64,000 nt of DNA, taken from assembly GCA_000750105.3 (NCBI GenBank), contig JPHH03000089.1, forward strand, positions 1 through 64,000, written 5' to 3'. Under the pieces are notes generated by a model, which made no database searches, had not been told where the DNA came from, and saw only the letters and a list, made by a program, of their open reading frames with translations. This DNA is from Tolypocladium sp. Sup5 PDA-1. Its lineage: Eukaryota > Ascomycota > Sordariomycetes > Hypocreales > Ophiocordycipitaceae. Below, in pieces: positions 22,719 to 32,789 of the stretch (its first letter is position 1; every line of letters starts with the position of its first letter). The position numbers were made by a program, and so were the translations under genes.

Positions 22719-23984
22719 ATGCCTCCCTGTCGGATAGGAATCGAGTTGGAGTTCATGGTGGCTACACTGGAAGGCGGGAAGAAGCCGGCAAATCACAAGG
22801 ATATCCGCTGGCCGGACTCCCCTAATAACCAGCACGGCACTGATAATGGTATTTATGGTAACAACCTGTGCCAGCAAGTGGTATGCCAGGCACTCGCTAG
22901 CTGCGGACTCCCTACTGCTCGCATAGCTGAAGCCAACGCCCTGAAAGATGATCCCGATTCGGTAGAGGACCACCCCCATCGTGTCGTTAACATCGGTAAT
23001 GGTACGAGGCAATATCGTATGTGGAACCCAGACAATGCTGGCACAGGCGGCAAAGAAGAGCAGTTCAACTACTGGTTCGTAACTCATGAGGCCAGTGTCA
23101 CTAGCGATGTCGAGGGCGGCCCAATAAAGCCTCCCCCGGGCTACAGGTGGTATGCCGTTGAGATCAACAGTCCCATCATTTCAAGCCAAGAAGAATTGAA
23201 TGAGAAGCTGCCAACACTCAAGCGGGCTCTGTCCAGCATCCGGAATAAGATCAAAGTCTGGCTCAATTCCGAGTGCGGCTTCCACATCCATGTCAGCCCG
23301 GCCGACGGAGACTTGGGCCTCGTCGTGGCACGGAGGCTCGCCGCCATCGTTTTCCTGGTCGAGACTTCTCTGCTGCTGAAGCTCTGCCACCCATCCCGCG
23401 GAAAGTCTGCTTATACCCGGGCGATCAGCACAGACTCAAAGCTCTCCGTGGACTCGGCCACAAGCTCCGAGGCAGACTTTGCAAAAGGCACTGAACTCAA
23501 CGTGGTCAGCGCGTTCCGGACCACCAAGACAAGGGGCATGTCTAGCTCTGAGCCTCGGGTATTCAGAGCTCTTTGCGCCATCCTCTCGATGCCGCATATG
23601 GAGTCTCTGGCCGAGAAGCTGCGGGTGCCCAAGAAGGAGAGCTCCGCGGCGGCGGACGCCGGTAAATGCGGCCTCGCCATCTCCAATTTTGGCACCATCG
23701 AGTTCAGGTACCCGGAAGCTACATTTGACATGGACTTTCTCTCGTTCTGGGTAGACTTGGTGCGGGCCATGTTCACCTGGGCCGCGGCGCCAGAAACGAT
23801 ATATCGCGTCAAGCTCTGCGACCTGTACGCGCTCGCCACGGACAGTATGCAGCTGGGGTGGATACACTGGCTGGACGCATTGGAGCTTACCGAGCACGCA
23901 GACTTCTGTAAGAAGCAGGTCAGTCGCTACAGTGGTGATTTGAAGGACTTGAACAAGGGAGGCATTCTGCCTAGGGTTGGTTAG
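22719..23984 (+). CDS. Amidoligase-family protein (Amidoligase_2, GCS-like fold)
   Basis: Predicted ATP-dependent carboxylate-amine ligase of the amidoligase superfamily, related in fold to gamma-glutamylcysteine synthetase and glutamine synthetase. Single exon, 421 aa. Family marks are an N-terminal GIELEF (residues 7-12, the paired acidic residues that bind metal-ATP), WYAVEINSPI around 144-153, CGFHIHVSP at 186-194 and a C-terminal FGTIEFRYPEATFD around 330. The ATG stands directly before this first strand, which supports the start. Prokaryotic relatives sit with peptide-modifying genes. Fungal members are widespread but their substrate is unknown, so no reaction is assigned. Neighbours (HIR1, Rad26) give no functional clue. 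Confidence 0.82.
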   Translation: MPPCRIGIELEFMVATLEGGKKPANHKDIRWPDSPNNQHGTDNGIYGNNLCQQVVCQALASCGLPTARIAEANALKDDPDSVEDHPHRVVNIGNGTRQYRMWNPDNAGTGGKEEQFNYWFVTHEASVTSDVEGGPIKPPPGYRWYAVEINSPIISSQEELNEKLPTLKRALSSIRNKIKVWLNSECGFHIHVSPADGDLGLVVARRLAAIVFLVETSLLLKLCHPSRGKSAYTRAISTDSKLSVDSATSSEADFAKGTELNVVSAFRTTKTRGMSSSEPRVFRALCAILSMPHMESLAEKLRVPKKESSAAADAGKCGLAISNFGTIEFRYPEATFDMDFLSFWVDLVRAMFTWAAAPETIYRVKLCDLYALATDSMQLGWIHWLDALELTEHADFCKKQVSRYSGDLKDLNKGGILPRVG

Positions 23985-24920
23985 CCAGATACATGGTATC
24001 TCGCCGTGAGCCCTGACCCCCGAGATGCCACTATGTCTCTGCATATTCGGTTCGGCGAAGTATTTGTCAATTTAGGGCCTGGTGCCTTGGCGGGATTTTG
24101 TTCGATATTTATACGCGAAGTCTTTATCTCTTCTTGATAGTCGTACAAGTCCATGCGATTGCAGTGAAGGCATTTTTACGATTTCCCACATAGTGGAAGC
24201 TTCTTGTTGAACTCCCCCAGACTGCCGTGCATTCCCGTGTCCACAAGCTACCAAAGGGGAAGGGTTTAATGGCTGAAGCTCATGCAGATATTACGAAGAG
24301 CCACTCAATAATACTGTAGGGCTGGTAACTAAAGTGAGTGTCGATGAGAAGCGACAATGACAGTGCAGACGTACGGAGTCTTGGGAGTACAGGGTAACGT
24401 TAGGTCAAAGCCTGATGAGTCCAAGGTGCAGAGGTCGGTGGGGCCTTGATGTGGCAGTGGAGTTACAGGGGATCCCACAGTGGGCCACTTTGTTGCGGCC
24501 AATCAGGGCACGTGCTCTGCAACCCCTGCGCCTCTCATCCTGCGTTCACGCTCCCATATTAATCATCGTCATTCTCGTTCACCAGGCCGTGAGCGTCATC
24601 GCAGCTCGCCACAGGCAACTTCTGCCCGCAGCTTTCACTTGCCACCTGTGATTTTTGGCCTTTCATTGCTTGCAAAATTCATCTACTCACTCAGAAACCC
24701 AGGGCTCGACGCAGCAGGTTTAAGACCCTCGCCTCTGTCACCATCCGTCGACCACCGTGAACCATACGCCGCACCTCGACTCTGAGAAGCTGCGATCCGA
24801 AAGCTGAACGCGGGATGCAATGACATGACGGCACAGCTGTGAAGTCGGCTATACACCACTTTCGGCGTCTCTTCTCCTGACTGTTGGCTCCTGGCTCGAC
24901 TGGGGTGGAACTAACTGGCG
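23985..24920. promoter_or_regulatory. Amidoligase 3' flank and Rad26 promoter
   Basis: AT-rich sequence near 24060-24320 probably holds the amidoligase 3' end. From about 24480 the sequence becomes CT-rich on the coding strand, typical of a fungal promoter/leader before the Rad26 ATG. No gene or RNA was seen. Confidence 0.45.
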
Positions 24921-27900
24921 ATGGATTCTGATCCTGCGCAAGACGCCAGCGGGTCTGGTGAGAGCCGGAGTGCGCTGGTTGACAGGATGGTCGCGGCGGC
25001 TCACGAAGCGCCCGCACCCGACTCCGTGTCTGAGAAGCCAGAGATGGTTGGCATGAGTGAAGACGACGCTCTGAGGAACCTGACGGGCACCGTGAGGGAC
25101 CAGAACGACTTGGAACGAGACATTACGCTCCAGGCCAACGCAGCATTGATGGAGGCAGAGGATAAAAAGGACCAGAACCGAATCATCAAGCTGGATTCGA
25201 TGAAACAGCGGCTCCAGGTCCAGCTCGACAAGGAGAAGAAAAAGCTTGAACGGGTTTCGGGCAACCCATACCAGTCTCGAAATGTCCAGAAAGAGATTGC
25301 CAAGTTTGAAGAGGAAATTCTTCAACTAAGCAATGACATTTCGGACTTTCAAGCACGCATCGACAAGCGACACCAGGAGGACCCATTGGAGTCAGCAAAC
25401 CCTGCAAAGTCCAAGAGGCTACCCGGCGAGAGCAATCGCGAGTATCTCATCCGCACCGGAAAGATTACCCCGTTTGCCAAGATTGGCGGTGCCAGGCCGC
25501 CAGGCCTCGAGGGGCAGCTGGCTGACACGATTCTGGATGCCGAGGAAGAGGCTGCGGCCGAGGAGCTTGACAGAGATGCCGAAGGGCCGACGTCTCACCA
25601 GTCGTTGCGGCGCCCGGGCTTCGCGGATGAGGTCGAACCAGTTCGAGTCAAGGCGGAAGCGACGGATGTGGAGAGTGAGTTTTCTCTTCGCCCGCGGAAG
25701 AAACAGCGAGTCGAGAGGAGTCGTAGCCCTTCGGCGGACTTTGAGCCTGCACAATCATCCGACTCAGAGTCGCCTGATGTCGCTCTGTGGCAGCAAGGGA
25801 CAGAGGAGGACCTGGTCCGCGAGGAGCGACGCAAGAGCAAAGCCAAAGAAAAGGCGCGTGAGCAGGAAGTCGTCGACCTTAGTAAGATTGACGACGGCAA
25901 CGAGGCGCACTACAAGAAGAGGTTAAAGGACTGGGTCTCGCGAAGAAGTCGTGCTCGGCGTGCCCGTCGGCAGACCACTGCCTCGGGCGATGCCACTGCA
26001 GAAAGCGACGACGACGAAGAGGAGTGGTTCAAGCCCTCGCCCGACTATGCCGACCATTATTTTGACGACGACCTCAAGCTTCCAGGCGACATACATCCCT
26101 CCCTGTTTGGATACCAAAAGACTGGCGTCCAATGGCTGGCTGAACTGTACAAGCAGAATGTCGGGGGCATCATCGGCGATGAGATGGGACTGGGCAAGAC
26201 TGTGCAGCTGATTGCATTCATTGCCGCCCTCCATTGCAGCAAGAAGCTGAAGCGCCCGGTCATTGTCGTCGCACCCGCTACCTTGCTCCGCCAATGGGTA
26301 AGCGAGTTCCATCGTTGGTGGCCGCCTCTGCGGGTTGCCATTTTGCACTCGTCGGGCAGTGGCATGATGAACCCCAGGCTGGAAGACGAGTATGACGTTG
26401 AGCACTATCGTCCTGTTGCAACAAAGTCTCAGAGCGCCGCGAGACGGATCGTCAGAGGAGTCGTCCAGAACGGCCACGTCCTCGTGACAACTTACACGGG
26501 TCTGCAGACGTACGCGGAGGAGCTGCTAGGGGTGGAATGGGACTACGCTGTGCTCGACGAGGGCCACAAGATCCGAAACCCCAATGCCGAAATCACGGTG
26601 ACCTGCAAGGAGCTCAACACGCCAAATCGTGTCATATTGTCCGGAACACCCGTCCAAAACAACTTGACCGAGCTATGGTCCCTCTTCGACTTCATCTACC
26701 CGATGCGGCTAGGGACCCTTGTAAACTTCCGGACGCAGTTTGAGATTCCGATCCGACAGGGTGGTTACGCCAACGCCTCGAACCTTCAGGTCATGACGGC
26801 CGAAAAGTGCGCAGAGGCGCTGAAGGAGACGATCAGCGAGTACCTGCTCCAGCGCTTAAAGGTGGATGTGGCGGCGGATCTGCCAGAGAAGACGGAGCAG
26901 GTGCTGTTCTGCAAGCTGACCGATGGGCAACGAGACGCGTATGAGACGTTTCTCAAGTCCGACGAGGTCTCGGCCATCCTGAACAGGAGGCGCCAGTCCT
27001 TGTACGGCATCGATATTCTGCGCAAGATTTGCAACCACCCCGACCTCCTGGACAAGAGTCTTCCGCACAAGGCGGGCTACGACTTTGGCAAGCCGAGGCT
27101 CTCGGCCAAGCTGCAGCTGACCAAGGACTTGCTGCAAAAGGTCATGATTCCCAATGGCCACAAGACGCTGCTCTTCTCGCAGGGCAAGCTGATGCTGGAT
27201 ATCATCGAGAAGTGCATCAGGGAGTGCGGCATCACGCACGTGCGTATGGATGGCGGGACGCCGGTCGACCAGAGACAGCCGATGATTGACAGATTCAACA
27301 CCGATCCGCACATCCACGTCTTTCTTATGACGACGCGAACGGGTGGACTGGGCACCAATCTCACGGGTGCAGACCGCATCATCATCTTTGACCCTGATTG
27401 GAATCCATCGACGGACCTGCAAGCCCGCGAGCGTGCGTGGAGGCTGGGGCAGAACAAGCCCGTCAAGATCTACCGCCTCATGACCGAGGGCACGATCGAG
27501 GAGAAGATCTACCATCGGCAGATTTTCAAGCAGTTCATGACCAACAAGGTCTTGAAGGACCCGAAGCAGCGGAGCTCATACGACTTGTCTGATCTATATG
27601 ATCTCTTCAGCTACAACCCAGGCGAGGACGCAGCTCTGCAACGAAGCGAGGTGTTCAAGGGTGCGGAGGTCGACTTGGCCAGCGCAGCTGATGGCCGCGC
27701 CGATATCCAACCCATCAGCAGCGTGGGCCGCAAAGACGGAGACGCCGAGCAGCGGGAGCTTCAGCGCATGAACATGGTCGCTGCAGTGGAAGAGTTCAAG
27801 GAGGACAAGTCCGCGCACGACGAGAAGCGGATGCTGGAAGGCATCTTTGCGCGCTCGGTGAACAGCGCATACGACCACGAGCAGATTGTCAACGGCCCGC

Positions 27901-28397
27901 AAAAGGCAAAGGCGGATATCAGCGTACTCCGCCAGGAAGCAAGCCAAGTAGCCCGTCAAGCCGCCGCCCACCTCCGCCAGGCCGCCCAAGACGCCCGCCA
28001 CGTCCCCATCGGCACGGTAACCTGGACCGGCGAAGTCGGCTCCGGCGGCCGTCCTGGCGCGAACCGCCGCCGCGGAGGACCCAGCTCAGCCGGCATCCTG
28101 AGCAACCTCGCCGACCGGCAGGGCCTCGACGGCGGCAGCGGCAGCAGCTCCCGCTCGGGGACGCCCGGCAGCGACAGGAACCTGAAGGCGCGGGACTTTG
28201 TGGCCATGATCAAGACGTTCATCAACCGGCACGGCGGGCGCGTGCCGAGCAAGATGCTCGTGGACCACTTCAACGCGTACTGCCCCGGGAAGAAGCAGAG
28301 CGACGAGTTCAAGACGGCACTTGACAGGGTGGCTGTCCTCAACAAGGCGGGCGGCACGGGACGGGGGATGTGGACGCTCAAGCCGGGGGTCAAGTAA
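24921..28397 (+). CDS. rad26: SNF2-family DNA repair ATPase Rad26/CSB
   Basis: DNA translocase of transcription-coupled nucleotide excision repair; acts in the nucleus on stalled RNA polymerase II. Single exon, 1158 aa, the expected size. The N-terminus has a Lys/Glu-rich coiled coil (around residues 65-150). The helicase core begins with GYQKTGVQWL and has motif I DEMGLGKT near 420, motif II DEGH near 545 and motif III SGTPVQNNLTELW. The second lobe has DGGTPVDQRQ and motifs V-VI (TRTGGLGTNLTGADR, ARERAWRLGQ). The last 65 residues (DFVAMIKTFINRHGG to WTLKP) match the C-terminal winged-helix/ubiquitin-binding region of CSB homologues, which argues for Rad26 over other SNF2 types. The gene ends tail-to-tail with the uS11 gene. 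Confidence 0.97.
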   Translation: MDSDPAQDASGSGESRSALVDRMVAAAHEAPAPDSVSEKPEMVGMSEDDALRNLTGTVRDQNDLERDITLQANAALMEAEDKKDQNRIIKLDSMKQRLQVQLDKEKKKLERVSGNPYQSRNVQKEIAKFEEEILQLSNDISDFQARIDKRHQEDPLESANPAKSKRLPGESNREYLIRTGKITPFAKIGGARPPGLEGQLADTILDAEEEAAAEELDRDAEGPTSHQSLRRPGFADEVEPVRVKAEATDVESEFSLRPRKKQRVERSRSPSADFEPAQSSDSESPDVALWQQGTEEDLVREERRKSKAKEKAREQEVVDLSKIDDGNEAHYKKRLKDWVSRRSRARRARRQTTASGDATAESDDDEEEWFKPSPDYADHYFDDDLKLPGDIHPSLFGYQKTGVQWLAELYKQNVGGIIGDEMGLGKTVQLIAFIAALHCSKKLKRPVIVVAPATLLRQWVSEFHRWWPPLRVAILHSSGSGMMNPRLEDEYDVEHYRPVATKSQSAARRIVRGVVQNGHVLVTTYTGLQTYAEELLGVEWDYAVLDEGHKIRNPNAEITVTCKELNTPNRVILSGTPVQNNLTELWSLFDFIYPMRLGTLVNFRTQFEIPIRQGGYANASNLQVMTAEKCAEALKETISEYLLQRLKVDVAADLPEKTEQVLFCKLTDGQRDAYETFLKSDEVSAILNRRRQSLYGIDILRKICNHPDLLDKSLPHKAGYDFGKPRLSAKLQLTKDLLQKVMIPNGHKTLLFSQGKLMLDIIEKCIRECGITHVRMDGGTPVDQRQPMIDRFNTDPHIHVFLMTTRTGGLGTNLTGADRIIIFDPDWNPSTDLQARERAWRLGQNKPVKIYRLMTEGTIEEKIYHRQIFKQFMTNKVLKDPKQRSSYDLSDLYDLFSYNPGEDAALQRSEVFKGAEVDLASAADGRADIQPISSVGRKDGDAEQRELQRMNMVAAVEEFKEDKSAHDEKRMLEGIFARSVNSAYDHEQIVNGPQKAKADISVLRQEASQVARQAAAHLRQAAQDARHVPIGTVTWTGEVGSGGRPGANRRRGGPSSAGILSNLADRQGLDGGSGSSSRSGTPGSDRNLKARDFVAMIKTFINRHGGRVPSKMLVDHFNAYCPGKKQSDEFKTALDRVAVLNKAGGTGRGMWTLKPGVK

Positions 28398-28811
28398 CAA
28401 TGCTCGGACAATGAATTGTATGGCACACTATGAAGACAGGGGTGAAGGCAGGAAGGATACTTGCTTTGCAGCATGGAGTATGGGTTAGAGTAGACATGAA
28501 CACTAGCATCGTTCACTAGATGCAACCTCAATGGCACTTATCATCTCTCCACTCGCTGACCATGACTGAATAGCACACTGTCCAAGGAATCACGTAGAGA
28601 CTCTTGCGGTGTGACAAGGAGTACTGTTCATGGGCCGTCTTCGGGCGAATTCATGACTATCTAGTGCAATGCCATACCGTCAACCGGACCCGGCAGAGCA
28701 ACATAGAATGGGGACCAGGCACAATAGCCGTTCCCCTCGTTTTTCGCAACGCCACAGAGAAACCAGATCTCGTAACTCCTGTCCAATCCAAGCCATCCCG
28801 TCGCTGATAGA
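28398..28811. other. Tail-to-tail intergenic region, Rad26 / uS11
   Basis: It holds the 3' untranslated regions of two convergent genes. No additional gene or RNA was recognised. Confidence 0.5.
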
Positions 28812-29477
28812 TCAGAGACGACGACCACGGCGACCACCCTTTCTGCGGGTAGAGTCGGAGGGGGTGGGAGTCACATCCTCGATGCGGCCAATCTTCATGC
28901 CGGCACGGGCAAGGGCGCGGAGGGCGGACTGAGCACCGGGGCCGGGGGTCTTGGTGCCGTTGCCTGAAGTGTCCCGTTAGCCTTGCTGTCGCGCTCGTGA
29001 CGGGTGCGGATCAGAACATACCACCAGTGGCGCGGATCTTGATGTGGAGGGCGTTAATGCCCAGCTCCTTGCATCGCGCGGCGACGTCCTGGGCAGCCAA
29101 CATGGCGGCGTAGGGGGAGGACTCGTCACGGTCGGCCTTGACCTTCATGCCACCAGTCACACGGGTGATGGTCTCACGGCCGCTGCAGCGATGTTAGCCT
29201 CTGGCTCATTCGGGGTTTCGTGAACTGGCGAGCGCGGCGGCGGGCGCTCAACGTCGGGGCACGACGAACCTGAGATCGGTAACGTGGACGAAGGTGTCGT
29301 TGAAGGAGGCGAAGATGCGGGCAACGCCGAAGACGAGCTCGCCTGTGCACGCCTTGTCAGCAACCCGGTCTTTTGACTTTTTGCAGAATTAATTCAGAGC
29401 AATGTTAACGTACCATCGCGGACAGAGGGGCCCAAGGAGATGTTCTCCTTGGGGGCAGCGACCTTCTTGGGGGGCAT
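28812..29477 (-). CDS. rps14: 40S ribosomal protein uS11 (Rps14)
   Basis: Small-subunit platform protein that contacts the 3' end of 18S rRNA. Four exons, 29477-29414, 29342-29270, 29182-29022 and 28963-28812, total 450 nt and 149 aa, the usual length. Conserved blocks are VFGVARIFASFNDTFVHVTDLSG, split at the second intron, then GGMKVKADRDESSPYAAMLAAQD, IKIRATGG and the extreme C-terminus PTPSDSTRRKGGRRGRRL. All four junctions keep phase. It is divergently paired with uL30, with 296 bp between start codons. Confidence 0.98.
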
Positions 29478-29773
29478 TTTGGATTGGCGACGTCTGGTTT
29501 CTCGTCACTTGGCTGTTGGAATACAGATCTCGTAGTGGGAAATATCGCGATGTGCTAGTGGTGGTGGTGGACGAGTGGCGGGCAAGGGCGGTGGGGCACG
29601 GCAGAAATTTCAGCGAAAAATTGTGTGGGCTGCAAACCAAGCCCTACCCTACCCAGCTGTCCAGACCGCTATCTCCACCCAGGAAGAAAAAAAAGAAGCC
29701 GTCGTTGCTCCTCACCACCCACACCTTCACCAACCGCCAAACTAACCGACATCAACCAGCCGACGTCGCGACA
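29478..29773. promoter_or_regulatory. Shared divergent promoter of uS11 and uL30 genes
   Basis: These 296 bp separate the two ribosomal protein start codons. Two adjacent CCCTA units lie at about 29641-29653, and an A-rich tract followed by CT-rich DNA leads into the uL30 ATG. CCCTA-type elements resemble the AACCCTA box reported for fungal ribosomal protein promoters; the assignment here is by resemblance only. Confidence 0.55.
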
Positions 29774-31266
29774 ATGGGTGCCTCGTATGTCCCTCCTCCT
29801 TGACCGAACGACCATGGGCACCGAGCCCGGTTTCGAGGCTTTTGCAGATTGTTCGTGGTCCTCTCGCTGGGCAGTCGGCTCGGAATAGTCGATCTGCCAG
29901 CTCGATCTCTCCTGAGTGTCTCCCTCCTTCGTCCAGGCTTGGAACATAGCTTGGCGGCTGAGAGATGGCCCTCGGGGTGTTGGGGATGAAGAATTGAACT
30001 CTTCTCCCTCAAATTCATTGTTGCTTTGGCGGTCTCAATGGCTGGAACATGCTGTTGCTGCATCTGCCTGCAACGTTTTCTTCCTGGACGTCTGTTCGGG
30101 GTTGTTGTCGGATGAGCGAGCAAGGGAATGACACGTCGCAAGCAATTGCAGACAATGGTCGCCCTGCGTCTCACCGATCAAATCCATCTCGAGTCAGCCA
30201 AAGCAGAGAATGTCGCGCTACAGCTGCAATTCTCTCACCGGCGCTCTGTTCCATACCCTCGTATGGCGGACCCGTACTAATCTGATGGCGTCTAGTACCG
30301 TCCCTACCAACGACCAGATCTTGGTCCCTGAGACTCTGCTCAAGAAGCGCAAGAGCCAGGAGAAGGCTCGCGCTGAGCGCACCGCCGCCACCGAGAAGCG
30401 GAAGGCTGTAAGTGTTGACCACCGTTCCCTCCCAGCATGGTGATGTAAACATACCACGTCAACTAGACATTGAAGTCGATGCTGTTGAACGTTAACCTTC
30501 TTTCGGGTCTGAATGCTTGATGAACCTCGTATTACGCATTTGTGTCTTGCAAGCGGTCGCTGACGAGTCATCCCAACAGTCCAACAAGGAGAAGCGCGGC
30601 GTCATCTTCAAGCGTGCCGAGAAGTACGTCAAGGAGTACCGCGATGCGGAGCGCGAGAAGATCCGTCTGGCCCGTGTTGCCAAGAAGGAGGACTCTGCCT
30701 ACATCCCCGCCGAGTCCAAGCTGATCTTCGTCCTGCGTATCAAGGGGTAAGTCACCGCCACCGGTCCTAACCAGACCAGATGTGCAGGAAGCTGACAGTG
30801 CCCCAGTATCAACAAGATGCCCCCCAAGCCCCGCAAGATCCTCCAGCTGCTCCGTCTCCTGCAGATCAACAACGGCGTCTTCATCAAGGTCACCAAGGCC
30901 ACCACTGAGATGCTCAAGATTGTTGAGCCCTGGATCGCCTACGGCTACCCCAACCTGAAGTCCATCAAGGAGCTCATCTACAAGCGCGGGTACGGCAAGG
31001 TCAACAAGCAGCGCACTGCCCTGACCGACAACGTCATCATCGAGGAGAACCTCGGCAAGTACGGCATTGTCTGCATGGAGGACCTGATTCACGAGATCTA
31101 CTCCGTCGGCCCCAACTTCAAGCAGGCCTCCAACTTCCTGTGGCCCTTCAAGCTCAGCAACCCCACTGGTGGCTTCCGTCCCCGCAAGTTCAAGCACTTC
31201 ATCGAGGGTGGTGACCTGGGCAACCGCGAGGAGGCCATCAACGCTCTCATCCGCCAGATGAACTAG
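29774..31266 (+). CDS. rpl7: 60S ribosomal protein uL30 (Rpl7)
   Basis: Large-subunit protein of the uL30 family. Four exons: 29774-29784 (MGAS start), 30296-30407, 30580-30746 and 30807-31266. The sequence reads TVPTNDQILVPETLLKKRK, then a basic helix, then IFVLRIKGINKMPPKPRKILQLLRL. It ends in the standard EEAINALIRQMN, giving the normal length for Rpl7 (about 249 aa). A tiny first exon followed by a long first intron (511 nt, branch point TACTAAT) is typical for fungal ribosomal protein genes. Intron 2 carries a C/D box snoRNA candidate. Yeast RPL7A and RPL7B also carry snoRNAs in an intron. Confidence 0.97.
30434..30517 (+). ncRNA. Intronic C/D box snoRNA, snR39/snR59-like
   Basis: It lies inside intron 2 of the uL30 gene. 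Seen directly: a terminal stem of AGCAT (30434-30438) pairing perfectly with ATGCT (30513-30517); a box C-like GTGATGT at 30440-30446; box D CTGA at 30509-30512. The 10 nt just before box D (30499-30508, TCTTTCGGGT) are complementary to the highly conserved 25S/28S segment ACCCGAAAGA, and pairing extends one base into the box. In yeast this rRNA region is 2'-O-methylated under snR39 and snR59, both hosted in RPL7 introns, so host and target agree. The exact methylated base is uncertain, and the C box differs from consensus at its last position. Confidence 0.8.
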
Positions 31267-31608
31267 AGCAATTCCGTTGGTTGGCTTTGGGACTGGTTGA
31301 CTTGGCTGGAAAATTGCATGGTTGCTCGGCGTTGGTATCACGACAAGGCTTTGTGGTAAATTGATTCCTTGAATGACACTAGAGCTTCCATAACTGCGTG
31401 ACGCTGCCTCGTGACAACCATGTGCCTACTCCGTATCTTTGTCTATGTATGTACATGAATTCTACGCTGCCTCCCCGTACACCTGGTGTTGTGGCCTGCC
31501 GTGCCGCCGGCGTCATGTATCGAGAACAATTACAACAGCCCGAAGGCGTATGAGTGGAGCTATGTCTAGAGTCGGCCTGGCGGAAGCACGCACAGCCATG
31601 ATGGGCGC
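31267..31608. other. Tail-to-tail intergenic region, uL30 / Isa2
   Basis: The 3' flanks of two convergent genes; nothing else recognised. Confidence 0.5.
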
Positions 31609-32386
31609 CTACATCTTGATGTCGAAGCTGGTGCCGCATCCGCAACTGCTGGTGGCGTACGGGTTGTCGACAATCTTGAACTGCGACCCAATCAGCTCCA
31701 TGGTGAAGTCAACCTTGCTGCCCTTGAGGAGATCGAGGGATGGCTCGTCCAGTATTATCCGCGCGGACCCCTGAGGTTCTGATTTGGCCGCATCGTCGGG
31801 GGAGTATTGGAAGATGGAGTCGTCTTCGTTGACCACGGATGACCACTCTTGAGCACCTTCTGCCGGTATCGTGATGAGGCTCATGAGGTATTGGAATCCG
31901 TGACAGCCGCCGCTCTCGACCTGGATGCGCAGAGCCAGGTTGGGGTTGGAATCCTTTTTCATGATCTCGGTCAACCTCTGTGAGGGTCGCTGTCAGTCCA
32001 AGCTCCAGCTGACTTCACGGCGTAAGGGAACAGCCTACCTTGGCGGCCCGAGGTGTAATCTCCAACATCATGTCATTGCCATCTTCGTCTTTCTGCGGGT
32101 TGAGCACGCAGGTTGTGCCGCTTCGGATCGCAGACGCCGAAAAGGGTCTCTTCTGAGGACATTGTATGGAGTGTCGGAGCAGTGCCGGTTTCGCGGAGCG
32201 TATCGTCTGGATGGACGGTCGAGCTGAGGCGTCGACTGCCCGCAGAAGAGAGGTGCTTGCGCCACGTGGGATGAGAAAGTCCAGAGGGGCAGCAGAGTGC
32301 GCCGTGGTTGTCGAGTAGCCGCGCCTGGCGATCTGAACAAAGGAACGGGCAGCAGAGGCGCCGTTTGCGCAGCGCAGGGGGGTCAT
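31609..32386 (-). CDS. isa2: Mitochondrial iron-sulfur assembly protein Isa2 (A-type, HesB/IscA)
   Basis: Mitochondrial matrix factor that, with Isa1 and Iba57, matures [4Fe-4S] proteins. Two exons, 32386-32039 and 31977-31609 (238 aa). The N-terminus is rich in Arg, Ser and Ala without acids (MTPLRCANGASAARSFVQIARRG), a good presequence. The A-type domain starts at the intron (ITPRAAK|RLTEIMKK). It has the three Fe-S cysteines: one in VESGGCHGFQY and two in the terminal SSCGCGTSF. Spacing and the FDIKM end match Isa2 better than Isa1. It shares a 403-bp divergent promoter with eIF3c. Confidence 0.93.
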
Positions 32387-32789
32387 TATGGGCTCGTCGA
32401 CGGTGCCATGTGTCGAGGTTGTGCACTTGGTAGGTCTGCTGAGAAATACAGAGGAGAGGCCGAGGATATTATCGTCAGCCGAGCCATTCCGCTAATTGCA
32501 AAGCAGCAATGGCTGTGACTTCAGTGGCCAGGTCTCAGAGGGCCGCTGAGGTAAGCAGAGCGGCGAACAGTGAAGACAGGGAGGAGCCTGCTGCGGTGCG
32601 CTGTTTGGCTGCTGCGGTCCGGAGGTACGGAGGTACCTTTCGCTAAGCCCCAAATTCGCACGCCCCACCTCCCACCAAAAATCATCAATTTTCGACCCTC
32701 TCGCGCCCTCACGCTCGAATCAACCCCGCGCAACTCGCGACCATCCCTTTCGAGACCCAGGACCAGCGTCACAGGAAATCTCGCCCAGC
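32387..32789. promoter_or_regulatory. Divergent promoter, Isa2 / eIF3c
   Basis: The region spans 403 bp between start codons. The eIF3c side is CT- and CCC-rich close to the ATG, as is common in highly expressed fungal genes. No further gene was seen. Confidence 0.5.

Noticed and set aside
29785..30295. Second snoRNA in the long first intron of the uL30 gene
   Set aside because: No pair of C and D boxes with a terminal stem and rRNA guide could be found by eye.
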